DNA from: JAKQDH01 sp029558835
GTDB lineage: Bacteria; Planctomycetota; Phycisphaerae; UBA1845
Reading direction: 5' to 3'
Length of the DNA stretch: 64,000 nt
Assembly: GCA_035356615.1 (NCBI GenBank)
Contig: DAOQSN010000001.1
Location: forward strand, 124,001 to 188,000
Shown: in pieces, positions 50,881 to 59,877 of the stretch
How positions within the stretch are numbered: position 1 is the first letter of the stretch
Layout: every line of letters starts with the position of its first letter
Notes under the pieces: generated by a model
Databases searched by the model: none
Told to the model about the DNA's origin: nothing
The model's input: only the letters and a program-made list of their open reading frames with translations
Translations under genes and position numbers: made by a program

Positions 50881-52323
50881 TCATCTGCGTTCTGACTTCT
50901 GCCATCTGGATTCCTGCTGCTGTTCCTGCCACCAGTTCACGGCGGCCGCACCGGCTTCGGCACTGAGCACACGCCGGTCGGGCTGCACGCCGCGGCCCTC
51001 CAGACGCACGCTCTGGGCCGTCACGTAGTCAGCCGTCGGGATCACCAGCTTCCAACCCTGCCCGAGTTCAAAGGTCTCCGTCGAGAGCATCGCCCCGGCC
51101 GTCGGCTCACCGATCAGCACGGCGCGACCCGACTCTTGCAGCACGGCCGCCAGTGGCTCGCCCGCGGAGGCGGTCTGCCCGTCGATGAGTACCGCCACGG
51201 GACCGTCAAAACGCGGATCGGCCGGCTCGATCCAGCCCACGATCGCGCCACGTTCAGCCACCAGCCGCCGTAGTTCGTCGGCCGAGGACAGCGAAGTCAC
51301 CTTGGGAAACGTCTCGAGCTTCCCCGCCAGCACGCGTGCTCGCGCCGCCCGCCCGAAGAGCACCCCCGCCGGTATCGGCTTGTCGATGAGGTGCGCAGCC
51401 ACGCGAAGTGACGCATACGTACCACCCGGTGTCCCCCGAAGGTCCACGATGAGCGCCACAGGCGTCCTCCGTGCGATGTCGACGAAGGCCTGATCGATCT
51501 CCTCATAGTCCTCCGCAACAAAGTCGGTAATCCGCAGCGTCAGCAGGCCGTTGTCCTCCCGTAAAGCAAGGTGCCGGCCAGGTTCCCGATTCGTCAACTG
51601 CGCCAGGCGCTCCGTTAGCGCCGGCTCCGCCTCCCGATACAGACCGAGGTGGGAAAACGGCAGCCGCCGGGCCGCCAGAGCGAAGCCGACCCAGTACTCG
51701 ACCTCGTCCCGGGCAACCGATGTCACACGCCGCAGGTCCCCGCGGAATTTCCTCATCCCCTTCGTCGCCAGGGCCTGCTCGTCGTAGAGGTGCTGCGCCA
51801 ACAGGGCCTCGATGTCGGTGGTCAAGCGGGTGAAGTCGGTCGAGACCGGCGCGCCGGACCCGGCGGGCTCCAGCCGCAGCAACGCTTCGCATTCCCCGCT
51901 ATCCGGCGCACGCAGCTCGACGGGCTCGGTCAGCGTGCCCAACACCGTCTGGAACGTCCGCAGCGGCGTCCACAACGTACCCTGGGCGGGCTCCGCGGCG
52001 GACGGCACCGCGCTTTCCCAGCGCATCAGAACGCCACGCGGCAAGTCGCCCCAGCCCCACCAGTTGACGCACCAGCCCGCCACGCCGCCCAGCAACCGGC
52101 CCAGCGCCCGCGGCCGGGTGTTGGCACGAAAGCCGGCGCTGGTCGGCTCGGCTGCCAGTCGCCCATGCAGCGTCCCCGTCGGGTGTGAGTGAAACGAGTA
52201 CCTGTACATCCCCTGCGGCGTGCTCTCGCTTACGCCGCTCGCCCGGTTGTCGAACGGCACCACCGCAGCGCACCCGGCCAGCAAGCCGAGCGATAGGACC
52301 CCCACTCGGAGCACCTGAGTCAT
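50881..52323 (-). CDS. S41-family (C-terminal processing type) peptidase, lipoprotein
   Basis: 480 residues from ATG 52323 with GGTGGAG 8 nt upstream. Signal peptide with lipobox LLAGC. A central unassigned part precedes the S41 core: LTLRITDFVAEDYEEIDQAF, ALIVDLRGTPGGTYASLRVA, then GPVAVLIDGQTASAGEPLAAVLQ, which holds the nucleophile Ser (TASAGE). A second catalytic-region phrase is LIGEPTAGAML. No PDZ domain is evident. It probably cleaves periplasmic proteins. Confidence 0.85.
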   Translation of the reverse strand: MTQVLRVGVLSLGLLAGCAAVVPFDNRASGVSESTPQGMYRYSFHSHPTGTLHGRLAAEPTSAGFRANTRPRALGRLLGGVAGWCVNWWGWGDLPRGVLMRWESAVPSAAEPAQGTLWTPLRTFQTVLGTLTEPVELRAPDSGECEALLRLEPAGSGAPVSTDFTRLTTDIEALLAQHLYDEQALATKGMRKFRGDLRRVTSVARDEVEYWVGFALAARRLPFSHLGLYREAEPALTERLAQLTNREPGRHLALREDNGLLTLRITDFVAEDYEEIDQAFVDIARRTPVALIVDLRGTPGGTYASLRVAAHLIDKPIPAGVLFGRAARARVLAGKLETFPKVTSLSSADELRRLVAERGAIVGWIEPADPRFDGPVAVLIDGQTASAGEPLAAVLQESGRAVLIGEPTAGAMLSTETFELGQGWKLVIPTADYVTAQSVRLEGRGVQPDRRVLSAEAGAAAVNWWQEQQQESRWQKSERR

Positions 52324-52482
52324 CGTGAAGCTCCACCACCCCACCCGGCGCCAAGACGCCGACTTGCGCCATTGTTGACTGACGATTGCGGATTGTCGAC
52401 TGGACGAGCCGACCGTGCCGCGGGTGATCGGTGGCCTGCTGCCGCGGCGCCGAGGGGGCATGCGGGGGCTTCCGGGCCTGCG

Positions 52483-53952
52483 TCACGGCTGCGCGGCGGA
52501 GCGGGGTGAGGCGTCCGCGTCTTTGGGCAGCAGCTTGCGCAGGCCCACCTTGAGCTTGCGCTCGAAGATGTACTGAACCGGTCTTTCCAGGGCGGCCAGG
52601 CGCTTGGCGTCCTGCTTGTTCTTCGCGGCCTCCCACTCCTCCTGATGGCGATATAGATACCAGTCGCGCAGACCCTTGCAGCGATCACGCAGGCCGTGGG
52701 CACGCTCGACGTCCTTGCCGGTGAGCTTGTGCTTCTCAATGAACTCCCGCACGTACCGGTCCCAGGGGTCCTCGCCTTCCACTTTCAGCATCTTCCCCAG
52801 CGGGGCCACGAAGGACGCGCCGTGCTTCTGCTCATACTCCGCCCGCACCCGCGCCCGGCCTTCATTGAGCCGCTCGAAGTACTGCTCCTGGGTCATCCCG
52901 CTTAACGCGCAGGTGGCCTCCACGAAACGCGGGTCCGGATCGATGCCCCAGAGGTTGATGAGATCGAAGGCTTCCTGGTGCGTGATAAGCTGCGTCCCGT
53001 CCCACTTCATCGGAGCGGACCGTCCATACACTGCGATCGTATGCCCCAGCCCGATCCCGATGTCGTCGGGCGTAAACGGCTCCTGCCGGTGCCACGGCTC
53101 GTCGAAGCTGGCGTTCCGCACCCGCACCGTTGCGTAGGGCAACTCGGGGTTGTCCGCCGGTGCGAAGTAGTAGTCCACCTGCGCGGGAAACCAGCGCCCA
53201 TCCATCTGCTCGAGGCGCGTCCGGGACTCATGAACCCAGCGCTCGTCGAAGAACACCGTGCTGCGTAGGGGTTGCCCACCACGCTCGTCGTCCAGTTCCC
53301 ACTCCATGCGAATGGTGTGGCCTTCCTTCAGGTCGAACTCCATGCGCAGCGTCTCGCGTTCTCCCGCGCGGGTCGTCGAGTACCGGGCCTTGCCGTCCCA
53401 GTCCCTTGTCCACTCGTTCGGAATCCCCCACTCATTGTCGTCCACGCCCAGTTCCCACCACGACGGCTGCATGCCCAAACGATCAAGCTCGATCGGCGGG
53501 CAGTCCACCCGACGCTCCAGCGGCTGGACGCGTGCTTTCGGCATTTCGCCCTCCTTTTGCCACACGTTGCCCTCGTACAACAACGCATACTGCGGCTGGG
53601 CCGTCTTCATCCGGAACCAATACTGGTCCTCTTCCTCAAGCCTCCCTCTTTCCTCCAGGAACGCGTGCAGTCCTTTCTTCGCGAGAGGATGAACCCCCTC
53701 CTCGTTGCCGAGGTTCACCTGGAGCACCGTCTCCCCCGCACGTTCCGTTACGTAGAACAGGCTGAACTCGCCTGCATTACTCGTCCGGCGATGAACGTCC
53801 CACTCAATGTACGCGGTGTTGCCCGCCGTGCGCGCCGCCATGATCTGGCGGAGCTTCGCCAGCGGGTCGTCCTCGGCACGGGCCGCCCCACCCACCATGC
53901 ACACCCACACTATAACCCGACACACCAAAGCATGTGCTTCGCTTGCCGTCAT
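52483..53952 (-). CDS. Exported protein of unknown function
   Basis: 489 residues from ATG 53952, preceded by GGGAGGAG. An N-terminal hydrophobic signal (about 8-26) ends in ARA-ED, a likely signal peptidase I site. The rest is soluble and rich in Trp, Glu and Arg, with a charged helical C-terminus. I recognise no family; several phrases (RRTSNAGEFSLFYVTERAGE) look like a periplasmic beta-sheet domain. It lies 23 bp after the Cys-rich gene on the same strand, so they are probably cotranscribed. Confidence 0.7.
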   Translation of the reverse strand: MTASEAHALVCRVIVWVCMVGGAARAEDDPLAKLRQIMAARTAGNTAYIEWDVHRRTSNAGEFSLFYVTERAGETVLQVNLGNEEGVHPLAKKGLHAFLEERGRLEEEDQYWFRMKTAQPQYALLYEGNVWQKEGEMPKARVQPLERRVDCPPIELDRLGMQPSWWELGVDDNEWGIPNEWTRDWDGKARYSTTRAGERETLRMEFDLKEGHTIRMEWELDDERGGQPLRSTVFFDERWVHESRTRLEQMDGRWFPAQVDYYFAPADNPELPYATVRVRNASFDEPWHRQEPFTPDDIGIGLGHTIAVYGRSAPMKWDGTQLITHQEAFDLINLWGIDPDPRFVEATCALSGMTQEQYFERLNEGRARVRAEYEQKHGASFVAPLGKMLKVEGEDPWDRYVREFIEKHKLTGKDVERAHGLRDRCKGLRDWYLYRHQEEWEAAKNKQDAKRLAALERPVQYIFERKLKVGLRKLLPKDADASPRSAAQP

Positions 53953-53975
53953 CACTACTCCTCCCGCTGAAGCTG

Positions 53976-54380
53976 TTACTTGGCGCTGGGTGGCGAACAC
54001 GCAGTCGCAGTCTCGCAGTACTCGTCGGTGTACGAGAACGTATCCACCTGCAACGGATCGAGACCGCACTCGTCGGTGCTCATGCAGAAGTCGAACGGTT
54101 CAACCTTGTCGAAGCAACCGTGTTGCCGGCAGCACATCCCCGTCGCACATGGGTAGCAACAAGTCGCGCCCGGGCCCTCGACCACGTCCATCCACGCGTC
54201 TACGGAGCGTCGCATCGGCCTACACCCATTGCCGAGGCATCGACAGTCCTGCTCAAGGCAACATCCGTGCACCGCAATCACCCCGCACAACTGCCCGATG
54301 TCGCAAGTCGCTCGGCACGCCGGCTCAGCCGCCTGCTGCATCATCTTCGTCGCCATCAGCATGAATAGTAACTCTAACAC
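53976..54380 (-). CDS. Small cysteine-rich protein (18 Cys in 134 residues)
   Basis: 134 residues from a GTG at 54380 with a strong GGGAGG 7-8 nt upstream. A short hydrophobic N-terminus (LELLFMLMATKMM) is followed by 18 Cys spaced in pairs and clusters, three of them adjacent pairs (CC), as in CDIGQLCG, GCCLEQDCRCLGNGC, ATCCYPCATGMCC and FCMSTDECG. No known domain. The pattern suggests a disulfide-knotted or metal-binding exported protein. It probably forms an operon with the gene at 52483-53952. Confidence 0.65.
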   Translation of the reverse strand: MLELLFMLMATKMMQQAAEPACRATCDIGQLCGVIAVHGCCLEQDCRCLGNGCRPMRRSVDAWMDVVEGPGATCCYPCATGMCCRQHGCFDKVEPFDFCMSTDECGLDPLQVDTFSYTDEYCETATACSPPSAK

Positions 54381-54918
54381 GACACATCCTCCCGAAATGA
54401 AAACCTCCGCGGCGCGCCGACGAGCCGGAGGTGCGTTCCGGACATCCCGTCGGCACCTGCCACCGCAGGAAGCGAACCTACCTCCCCCCGCTCGCGCTCG
54501 TCAACACGGAATTCCGAGTCAGAGTGCCATGTATGTGACGCCCAGACCTGCGGGATGGCACCCCACACTACAGCCACGCTTGAACACCACCGCTCAGCCT
54601 GCCCCCCTCGGCAAACGCCCGGTTGCCCAATCGGGCGGCGTGCGGGGCGCGCAGAGCCGGAGGCGCCGCCCTGCGCACCGTTCCCACCGCGGTTCGTGAC
54701 TCGCCGTACGCCAGCGGGTATTGAAGCCACCGCCTGTGCGTGCATCCCACCAAACAAACGGCAACGGCTGCGTTCGGGCGTCAAACGCAGCCGTTGCCGG
54801 TTTCAAGCCGTCGCGCCACTGCGCGACGCGGTACTGAAGTATTCCCGGCTTGCTTCCACCGGGCCCCGTCGGTCGCCAGGCAGCGGACGACCGGCGGGAA
54901 GCATCTCCCTTCTTCAGT
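54381..54918. other. Intergenic region with the xerC-copy terminator
   Basis: 538 bp. Only the stretch from about 54755 to 54918 is informative: it contains the terminator at 54759-54799 and is homologous, but diverged, to the corresponding DNA at 58365-58538. The rest (54381-54750) shows no gene. Confidence 0.6.
54759..54799 (-). terminator. Terminator downstream of the truncated xerC copy
   Basis: A perfect 16-bp stem, CGGCAACGGCTGCGTT (54759-54774) with AACGCAGCCGTTGCCG (54784-54799). On the minus strand it is followed by TTTGTTTGG, a typical Rho-independent tail. Confidence 0.75.
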
Positions 54919-55817
54919 CTACGAACGGGGGTGGGCCTCGTCGTAAACCGCCTTCAGTCTCGGTGCGGTCAGGTGCGTGTAGATCTGCGTCGTCGACAGG
55001 GACTGGTGTCCTAACAGTTCCTGGACGCTGCGCAGGTCGGCACCGTTGTTCAGCATGTGCGTGGCGAAGCTGTGCCGCAGCGTGTGCGGGCTGATCGTCG
55101 GATCCAGGCCGCACTCGGTCAGATACTTGTCCAGCTTGCGGCGCACGCTCCGGGTGCTCAGCCGTTGCCCGTGTTTGTTGACGAACAGCGCTTCCTGGTT
55201 GAAGGTCGCGCCGCGCGGATCGCCCCGCCGCATGTCGACGTAGCGCTGAATGGCCGCCAGGGCCGTGGGCCCGATGGGCACCGTCCGCTGCTTCTTGCCC
55301 TTGCCCCGGATGCGAATGACCTGATTGGGGACGTCCAGGTCGGCGAAGTTCAGATCCACGAGTTCGCTGACGCGCACGCCGGTGGCGAAGAGGACCTCGA
55401 AGATCGCCCGGTCGCGCGCGCCCAGCAGCGTGTTCTGGTCCGGGGTCGCAAACAGTTTGTTGATCTGCTCGAGTTCGAGGAACTTGGGCAGCCGCTTGTC
55501 CTGCTTGGGCGTGCGGATGGTCGCCAACGGGTGGTTCGTGATGTAACTGCGCCGCATGCAGAACTTGTAGAAGCTGCGCAGCGTGGCCAGCTTGCGCGCA
55601 ATGGTGGACTTGGAGTAGTTCTGCGTGCCCAGGAAGGCCAGAAACATTTTGACGCGTGCGGTGTCCACCTCGCAGAGTCTCTGGTTGAGGTTGACCTCCA
55701 CCGCCACTGCCGCCTGGGGCGTAAGTGCCGCTCCCGGCGCGGGGCGACCCCCCAGCGGGCCCGACCACCCGGCGCCCGGTGCGGGCGCTGCTCCGCCGGG
55801 CCGTACCGCCTGCGCGC
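54891..55817. repeat. 927-bp direct repeat, left copy
   Basis: Identical, in every line I compared, to 58511-59437 (offset 3,620 bp). The identity ends abruptly at both sides: the left flank diverges at 54890, and the right flank changes completely after TGCGCGC at 55817. Confidence 0.85.
54919..55817 (-). pseudogene. xerC: Truncated XerC-type recombinase (second copy)
   Basis: The same sequence as residues 47-345 of the intact gene at 58539-59576, but the first 46 codons are missing: at 55817 the sequence switches to a hydrolase gene. The catalytic domain (Arg, Lys, HxxR, His, Tyr) is complete, but the N-terminal core-binding domain lacks its first part and no ATG or ribosome binding site is in front. 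A GTG at 55707 opens a frame of 262 codons that could be translated, but it lacks the start of the arm-binding half. Probably a pseudogene kept identical by recombination. Confidence 0.8.
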
Positions 55818-56948
55818 GCGAAAGCCCGGACCCTGCTGCAAGCGAACCCGCAGAACCTCAGCTTCGAGAGACATCAGTCTCTCAATCGTCCCGATCGAGA
55901 CCTGCTCGGTGGGCTGTCGGGGTTCCGCGTGCCCACCCTGATCATCGTGGGTGCCTGCGACATTCCCGATGTGCACGCGCACGCCGGCGCCTTCGAGGCC
56001 GGGATTGCGGGCGCCCGACGCATCGTGCTGCCCGACGCCGGGCATCTGGCCTACCTGGAGCAGCCGGAGCGGTTCAACCAGGCCGTGACCGAGTTCCTGG
56101 CCCTGCTGACCCGGCGGCTCAGCCCGGTCGCTGCTGATCGACACTTCGACAGCGGCCTGGCCCCGGTGGAAGGCGGAGCCCTGTACTACGAAGTGCAGGG
56201 CGCGGGAGACGCCGTCGTGCTCATTCACGGCGGGTTGCTCGATCACCGCATGTGGGACGAGCAGTTCGACTCGTTCGCGCAGCGGTACCGGGTGGTTCGC
56301 TATGACGTGCGCGGGCACGGCCTGTCGACGGGCGGGCTGGTCGCGTCGCGCGACCACGAGGACCTGTGCCGGCTGCTGCAGCATCTGGGCATCGCCCGCG
56401 CCCACGTCATCGGGTTGTCACTCGGCGGGCGGATCGCCGTCGACTTCGCCCTCCAGCACCCGGACATGGTGCGCAGCGTGATTCCGGTGGGCCCCGGCTT
56501 GAGCGGCTACGAGTTCACGGACGCGAAGTGGGACGAGATTGCCCAGGCCATCAGGACCGCGGTGGCCGCGGGCAACCTGGAAGAGGCGGCCGAGCTGTTT
56601 CAACGGGCCTGGACCGATGGTCCGCGCCGAGCGCCAGCCGAGGTGGATCCCGCGGTCCGGCGGCGTGTGCGGACCATGATTGACCGCAACATCCGGCCCG
56701 GGTGGGACCTCAGCCGGCACCTGCCGCCCGAGCCGCCGGCCGTCGGACGGCTGACCGAGATTCATGCCCCCATGCTGATCGTGCTGGGCGAGTTGGACAT
56801 GCCGGACATTCACAAGATCGTAGACCAGCTCACGAGCCAGGTGGCGGGTGCCCGTAAGGTCGTCATCCCGGGAGCCGCCCACAACGTCTCCCTCGAACGC
56901 CCGGTCGAGTTCGATCGCGCCGTGCTGGAGTTCCTGAGCAGCCAGTAA
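55818..56948 (+). pseudogene. 5'-truncated double alpha/beta hydrolase
   Basis: The plus-strand frame begins inside the recombined junction. The first part (residues about 30-130 of the open frame, FRVPTLIIVGACDIPDVHAH, GARRIVLPDAGHLAYLEQPE) is the C-terminal half of one hydrolase domain, without its nucleophile. A complete second domain follows: VVLIHGGLLDHRMWDEQF, the nucleophile in IGLSLGGRIAVDF, the acid in LGELDMPDIHKIV and the His in IPGAAHNVSLERP. The second domain alone could be active if translated from an internal start. The missing 5' half makes a pseudogene or a recent fusion more likely than a normal gene. Confidence 0.65.
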
Positions 56949-57082
56949 ACACTACACACCCCGGCGCGCGGCGCGCAACATAAGACCCTGGGACCCGCAG
57001 ACGGACCGTCCTGCGTGCCTCTTTCTCGTGACCGCCGCGCGCGCTTACGGTGCTCGGGGAACTGCCGCTGCAAGACTCCGAG

Positions 57083-58123
57083 TTACCGCCGCCTGAAACC
57101 ACGACTGGCCACCGCGCCAAGCGCAAGCAGCCAGAGTGTTGCAGGCTCCGGAATAGCATCGTGCGCCCGGGTGATGTCCGTGGTGTACAGAGCCGCCGAC
57201 GACACCGTGTCGTCCAGGTAGCAGACCACGTCGAACGCCAAGCCCTGATCGAACTCCAGCCCCACCGGCGTCGGTTGGCTCCACTCGTGTTCGCTCAGGT
57301 AATAGCTACTCACCTCGGCGAGGATCTCTTGCGCTGGGATCTCCACGCCGTTCCGGGCGAAGTGCACGAAGGGGGCATACGTCAGGCTGACTCCGTACTC
57401 GTCGCCCACACCTGCATTGAGGTGCATCGTTTCCTGGCGAGGCCCGTCGTCCAGGCTCAGTTCGAACAACAGCTCCAGTCCGCTGAACGTGCCATCTACG
57501 GGGGCCTGCATCTCTCCGGAGAACCCCACGCGCGCCATGATCGACCAGCCCTCCTCCGGGCCACCGGGCTGGTCGAAGACAAACGGATCGGTGATTCGCG
57601 TCATGGAATCGGCCACTCCTTGGGGGTGTGCCGCTGCGAGGGCCCGCGACCTGGTCCACTTGTCGGCTCTAAACCAGCCAAGGGCGCCCTGCCAGTACTG
57701 GAGCTGCCAGTCGCTGGTCGCGGTGCAGCCGAAGCCGCAAGGTGTGGTCGTCGTCCACATCAGACCAGGCCCGGGAACTGTCGCGCCCGGAAATGGCAGC
57801 CAGCCCGGAGCCGGTGGTGCCGGTGGTTTCGCCACGCTGGCGAAAGACGCCCAAGCCGCCGGCGGGAGGCCCCCGTGAAACCAGTGTTTGTAATCGAAGT
57901 CCCACGCGCCAACGGGGCAAAGCCACCCATAGAACTGCCAGTCGTTCACCCAACCGTCCACGGCGCCGGCGGCTGTGGCCGAGGTGTCCGTGGCCCAAGT
58001 GCCGCCGCGATCCGTGGGCAAGGTGCCGCTGGGCACCGTGTCTCCTCGGGCCGTCGTGAGCGCCATGGCTACCACGGCCGCGCAGCCGATCAGAACCCAT
58101 CCTCTTCTGCGTTGGAAGCTCAT
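57083..58123 (-). CDS. PEP-CTERM protein
   Basis: 346 residues from ATG 58123, GGAGGA 6-7 nt upstream. Signal peptide (about 1-27), a beta-rich central region, and a C-terminal sorting tail beginning IPEPATLWLLALGAVA at about 324, then three Arg-rich residues at the end: the PEP-CTERM signal recognised by exosortase. It is expected to be cleaved and exported to the cell surface or matrix. It lies between the two xerC copies. Confidence 0.88.
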   Translation of the reverse strand: MSFQRRRGWVLIGCAAVVAMALTTARGDTVPSGTLPTDRGGTWATDTSATAAGAVDGWVNDWQFYGWLCPVGAWDFDYKHWFHGGLPPAAWASFASVAKPPAPPAPGWLPFPGATVPGPGLMWTTTTPCGFGCTATSDWQLQYWQGALGWFRADKWTRSRALAAAHPQGVADSMTRITDPFVFDQPGGPEEGWSIMARVGFSGEMQAPVDGTFSGLELLFELSLDDGPRQETMHLNAGVGDEYGVSLTYAPFVHFARNGVEIPAQEILAEVSSYYLSEHEWSQPTPVGLEFDQGLAFDVVCYLDDTVSSAALYTTDITRAHDAIPEPATLWLLALGAVASRGFRRR

Positions 58124-58262
58124 GTGTTGTCCTCCTCAATACCCGCGACTTGCTCGCGGTCCTCCAGAACCGGAAATGCGGCCACCCCCGTCGGCGACCC
58201 GCCGGCGGAATCCGATATGTCCCATTCAACGTCGCCCGGGCGCTCCCCGCACGTGCTTCCGC

Positions 58263-58271
58263 ATTATACCA
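58263..58271 (-). promoter_or_regulatory. Extended -10 promoter of the PEP-CTERM gene
   Basis: On the minus strand TGGTATAAT: a perfect TATAAT (58268-58263) with the extended TG. No clear -35 hexamer at 16-18 nt. The leader to ATG 58123 would be about 130 nt. Confidence 0.5.
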
Positions 58272-58373
58272 GCGCCCTGCCCGTTGCGCCTACCGCGTTT
58301 TCGCGGTTCCTGAGGCCCTTTCGGCTGAAAAGGCGACACCACATACTGCCCCAGCGGTGCATTTCGCGCAACA

Positions 58374-58420
58374 AACAGGCAACGGCTGCGACCGTCGAGC
58401 GGACGCAGCCGTTGCCTGTT
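58374..58420 (-). terminator. Terminator downstream of the intact xerC gene
   Basis: A perfect 17-bp stem, AACAGGCAACGGCTGCG (58374-58390) with CGCAGCCGTTGCCTGTT (58404-58420). It matches the terminator at 54759-54799 in position and core but differs by a compensatory base pair (A-T in place of C-G), so the hairpin itself is conserved. Confidence 0.7.
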
Positions 58421-58510
58421 GTGAGCCGTCGCGCTGTGACGCGACGCGGTGCTGAAACACTCCCGGCCGCTCCCACAGCCGGGCCCCGTCGGCGGCCAGG
58501 CAGCAGGCGG

Positions 58511-59437
58511 CCGGCGGGAAGCATCTCCCTTCTTCAGTCTACGAACGGGGGTGGGCCTCGTCGTAAACCGCCTTCAGTCTCGGTGCGGTCAGGTGCGTGT
58601 AGATCTGCGTCGTCGACAGGGACTGGTGTCCTAACAGTTCCTGGACGCTGCGCAGGTCGGCACCGTTGTTCAGCATGTGCGTGGCGAAGCTGTGCCGCAG
58701 CGTGTGCGGGCTGATCGTCGGATCCAGGCCGCACTCGGTCAGATACTTGTCCAGCTTGCGGCGCACGCTCCGGGTGCTCAGCCGTTGCCCGTGTTTGTTG
58801 ACGAACAGCGCTTCCTGGTTGAAGGTCGCGCCGCGCGGATCGCCCCGCCGCATGTCGACGTAGCGCTGAATGGCCGCCAGGGCCGTGGGCCCGATGGGCA
58901 CCGTCCGCTGCTTCTTGCCCTTGCCCCGGATGCGAATGACCTGATTGGGGACGTCCAGGTCGGCGAAGTTCAGATCCACGAGTTCGCTGACGCGCACGCC
59001 GGTGGCGAAGAGGACCTCGAAGATCGCCCGGTCGCGCGCGCCCAGCAGCGTGTTCTGGTCCGGGGTCGCAAACAGTTTGTTGATCTGCTCGAGTTCGAGG
59101 AACTTGGGCAGCCGCTTGTCCTGCTTGGGCGTGCGGATGGTCGCCAACGGGTGGTTCGTGATGTAACTGCGCCGCATGCAGAACTTGTAGAAGCTGCGCA
59201 GCGTGGCCAGCTTGCGCGCAATGGTGGACTTGGAGTAGTTCTGCGTGCCCAGGAAGGCCAGAAACATTTTGACGCGTGCGGTGTCCACCTCGCAGAGTCT
59301 CTGGTTGAGGTTGACCTCCACCGCCACTGCCGCCTGGGGCGTAAGTGCCGCTCCCGGCGCGGGGCGACCCCCCAGCGGGCCCGACCACCCGGCGCCCGGT
59401 GCGGGCGCTGCTCCGCCGGGCCGTACCGCCTGCGCGC
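58511..59437. repeat. 927-bp direct repeat, right copy
   Basis: Same sequence as 54891-55817. In this copy the sequence continues naturally into the first 46 codons of xerC. Confidence 0.85.
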
Positions 59438-59576
59438 CGGCCGCCGCCTCGCCGCCGGTCAGAAACGCGCAGAACTGTGTCAGGTCCGCGGCGTAGCACT
59501 TGGCGGTGTGCGGCGAGAAATGGCGCTCAAACTTGAGGTAATTGAGGAACTCGTCAATCAATGGGCTGTCTCTCAT
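58539..59576 (-). CDS. xerC: Tyrosine recombinase XerC/XerD family, intact copy
   Basis: 345 residues. N-terminal SAM-like domain (LIDEFLNYLKFERHFSPHTAKCYAADLTQF). An unusual Ala/Gly/Pro-rich insert of about 45 residues (41-85) splits it. Catalytic residues: Arg195 (ATGVRVSEL), Lys near 220, His291 and Arg294 (HTLRHSFATH), His317 (LLGHQSLSTTQ) and Tyr326 (IYTHL). Likely a XerC-type enzyme resolving chromosome dimers at dif; a phage or mobile-element integrase cannot be excluded. A short Cys/Lys-rich gene lies upstream. Confidence 0.87.
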   Translation of the reverse strand: MRDSPLIDEFLNYLKFERHFSPHTAKCYAADLTQFCAFLTGGEAAAGAQAVRPGGAAPAPGAGWSGPLGGRPAPGAALTPQAAVAVEVNLNQRLCEVDTARVKMFLAFLGTQNYSKSTIARKLATLRSFYKFCMRRSYITNHPLATIRTPKQDKRLPKFLELEQINKLFATPDQNTLLGARDRAIFEVLFATGVRVSELVDLNFADLDVPNQVIRIRGKGKKQRTVPIGPTALAAIQRYVDMRRGDPRGATFNQEALFVNKHGQRLSTRSVRRKLDKYLTECGLDPTISPHTLRHSFATHMLNNGADLRSVQELLGHQSLSTTQIYTHLTAPRLKAVYDEAHPRS

Positions 59577-59622
59577 GATTGCTGCCTGTCATCGGCGAAA
59601 GCACCCATCGTCGCCGGCCCGG

Positions 59623-59877
59623 TCATGGTCTTACCCCGGGCACCCGACACCGTCCGTCCCCCGTGGACTTCGTCGCCAGTTGTTGATCGAGCTCCGTCTC
59701 TAATCTTCGGCCCATCTGGTAGGAAAGCACGGCCGCATCAAACCAGTTGAAGCCCCGCGACCGGTCCGCCGCCAGGCCGGCGAAAGCGTCAATGACTTCC
59801 GCCTCTTGCCCGGGCTGATATCGGAAGATAAAGCGTTCCGTTCCCTTCACCAGAGTCAGTTGTCTGATCACGCTCAT
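59623..59877 (-). CDS. Small unknown protein upstream of xerC
   Basis: 84 residues; its ATG overlaps the preceding lipoprotein stop (ATGA), so it is translationally coupled. Mixed helical sequence (RYQPGQEAEVIDAFAGLAADRS, AAVLSYQMGRRLETELDQQ), no recognised domain. It probably belongs to the operon lipoprotein-small protein-xerC. Confidence 0.65.
   Translation of the reverse strand: MSVIRQLTLVKGTERFIFRYQPGQEAEVIDAFAGLAADRSRGFNWFDAAVLSYQMGRRLETELDQQLATKSTGDGRCRVPGVRP

Larger units (their letters stand above)
58124..58538. other. Intergenic region with promoter and terminator
   Basis: 415 bp. It holds the PEP-CTERM promoter (58263-58271) and, further right, the terminator of the intact xerC gene (58374-58420). 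No gene. Confidence 0.6.
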
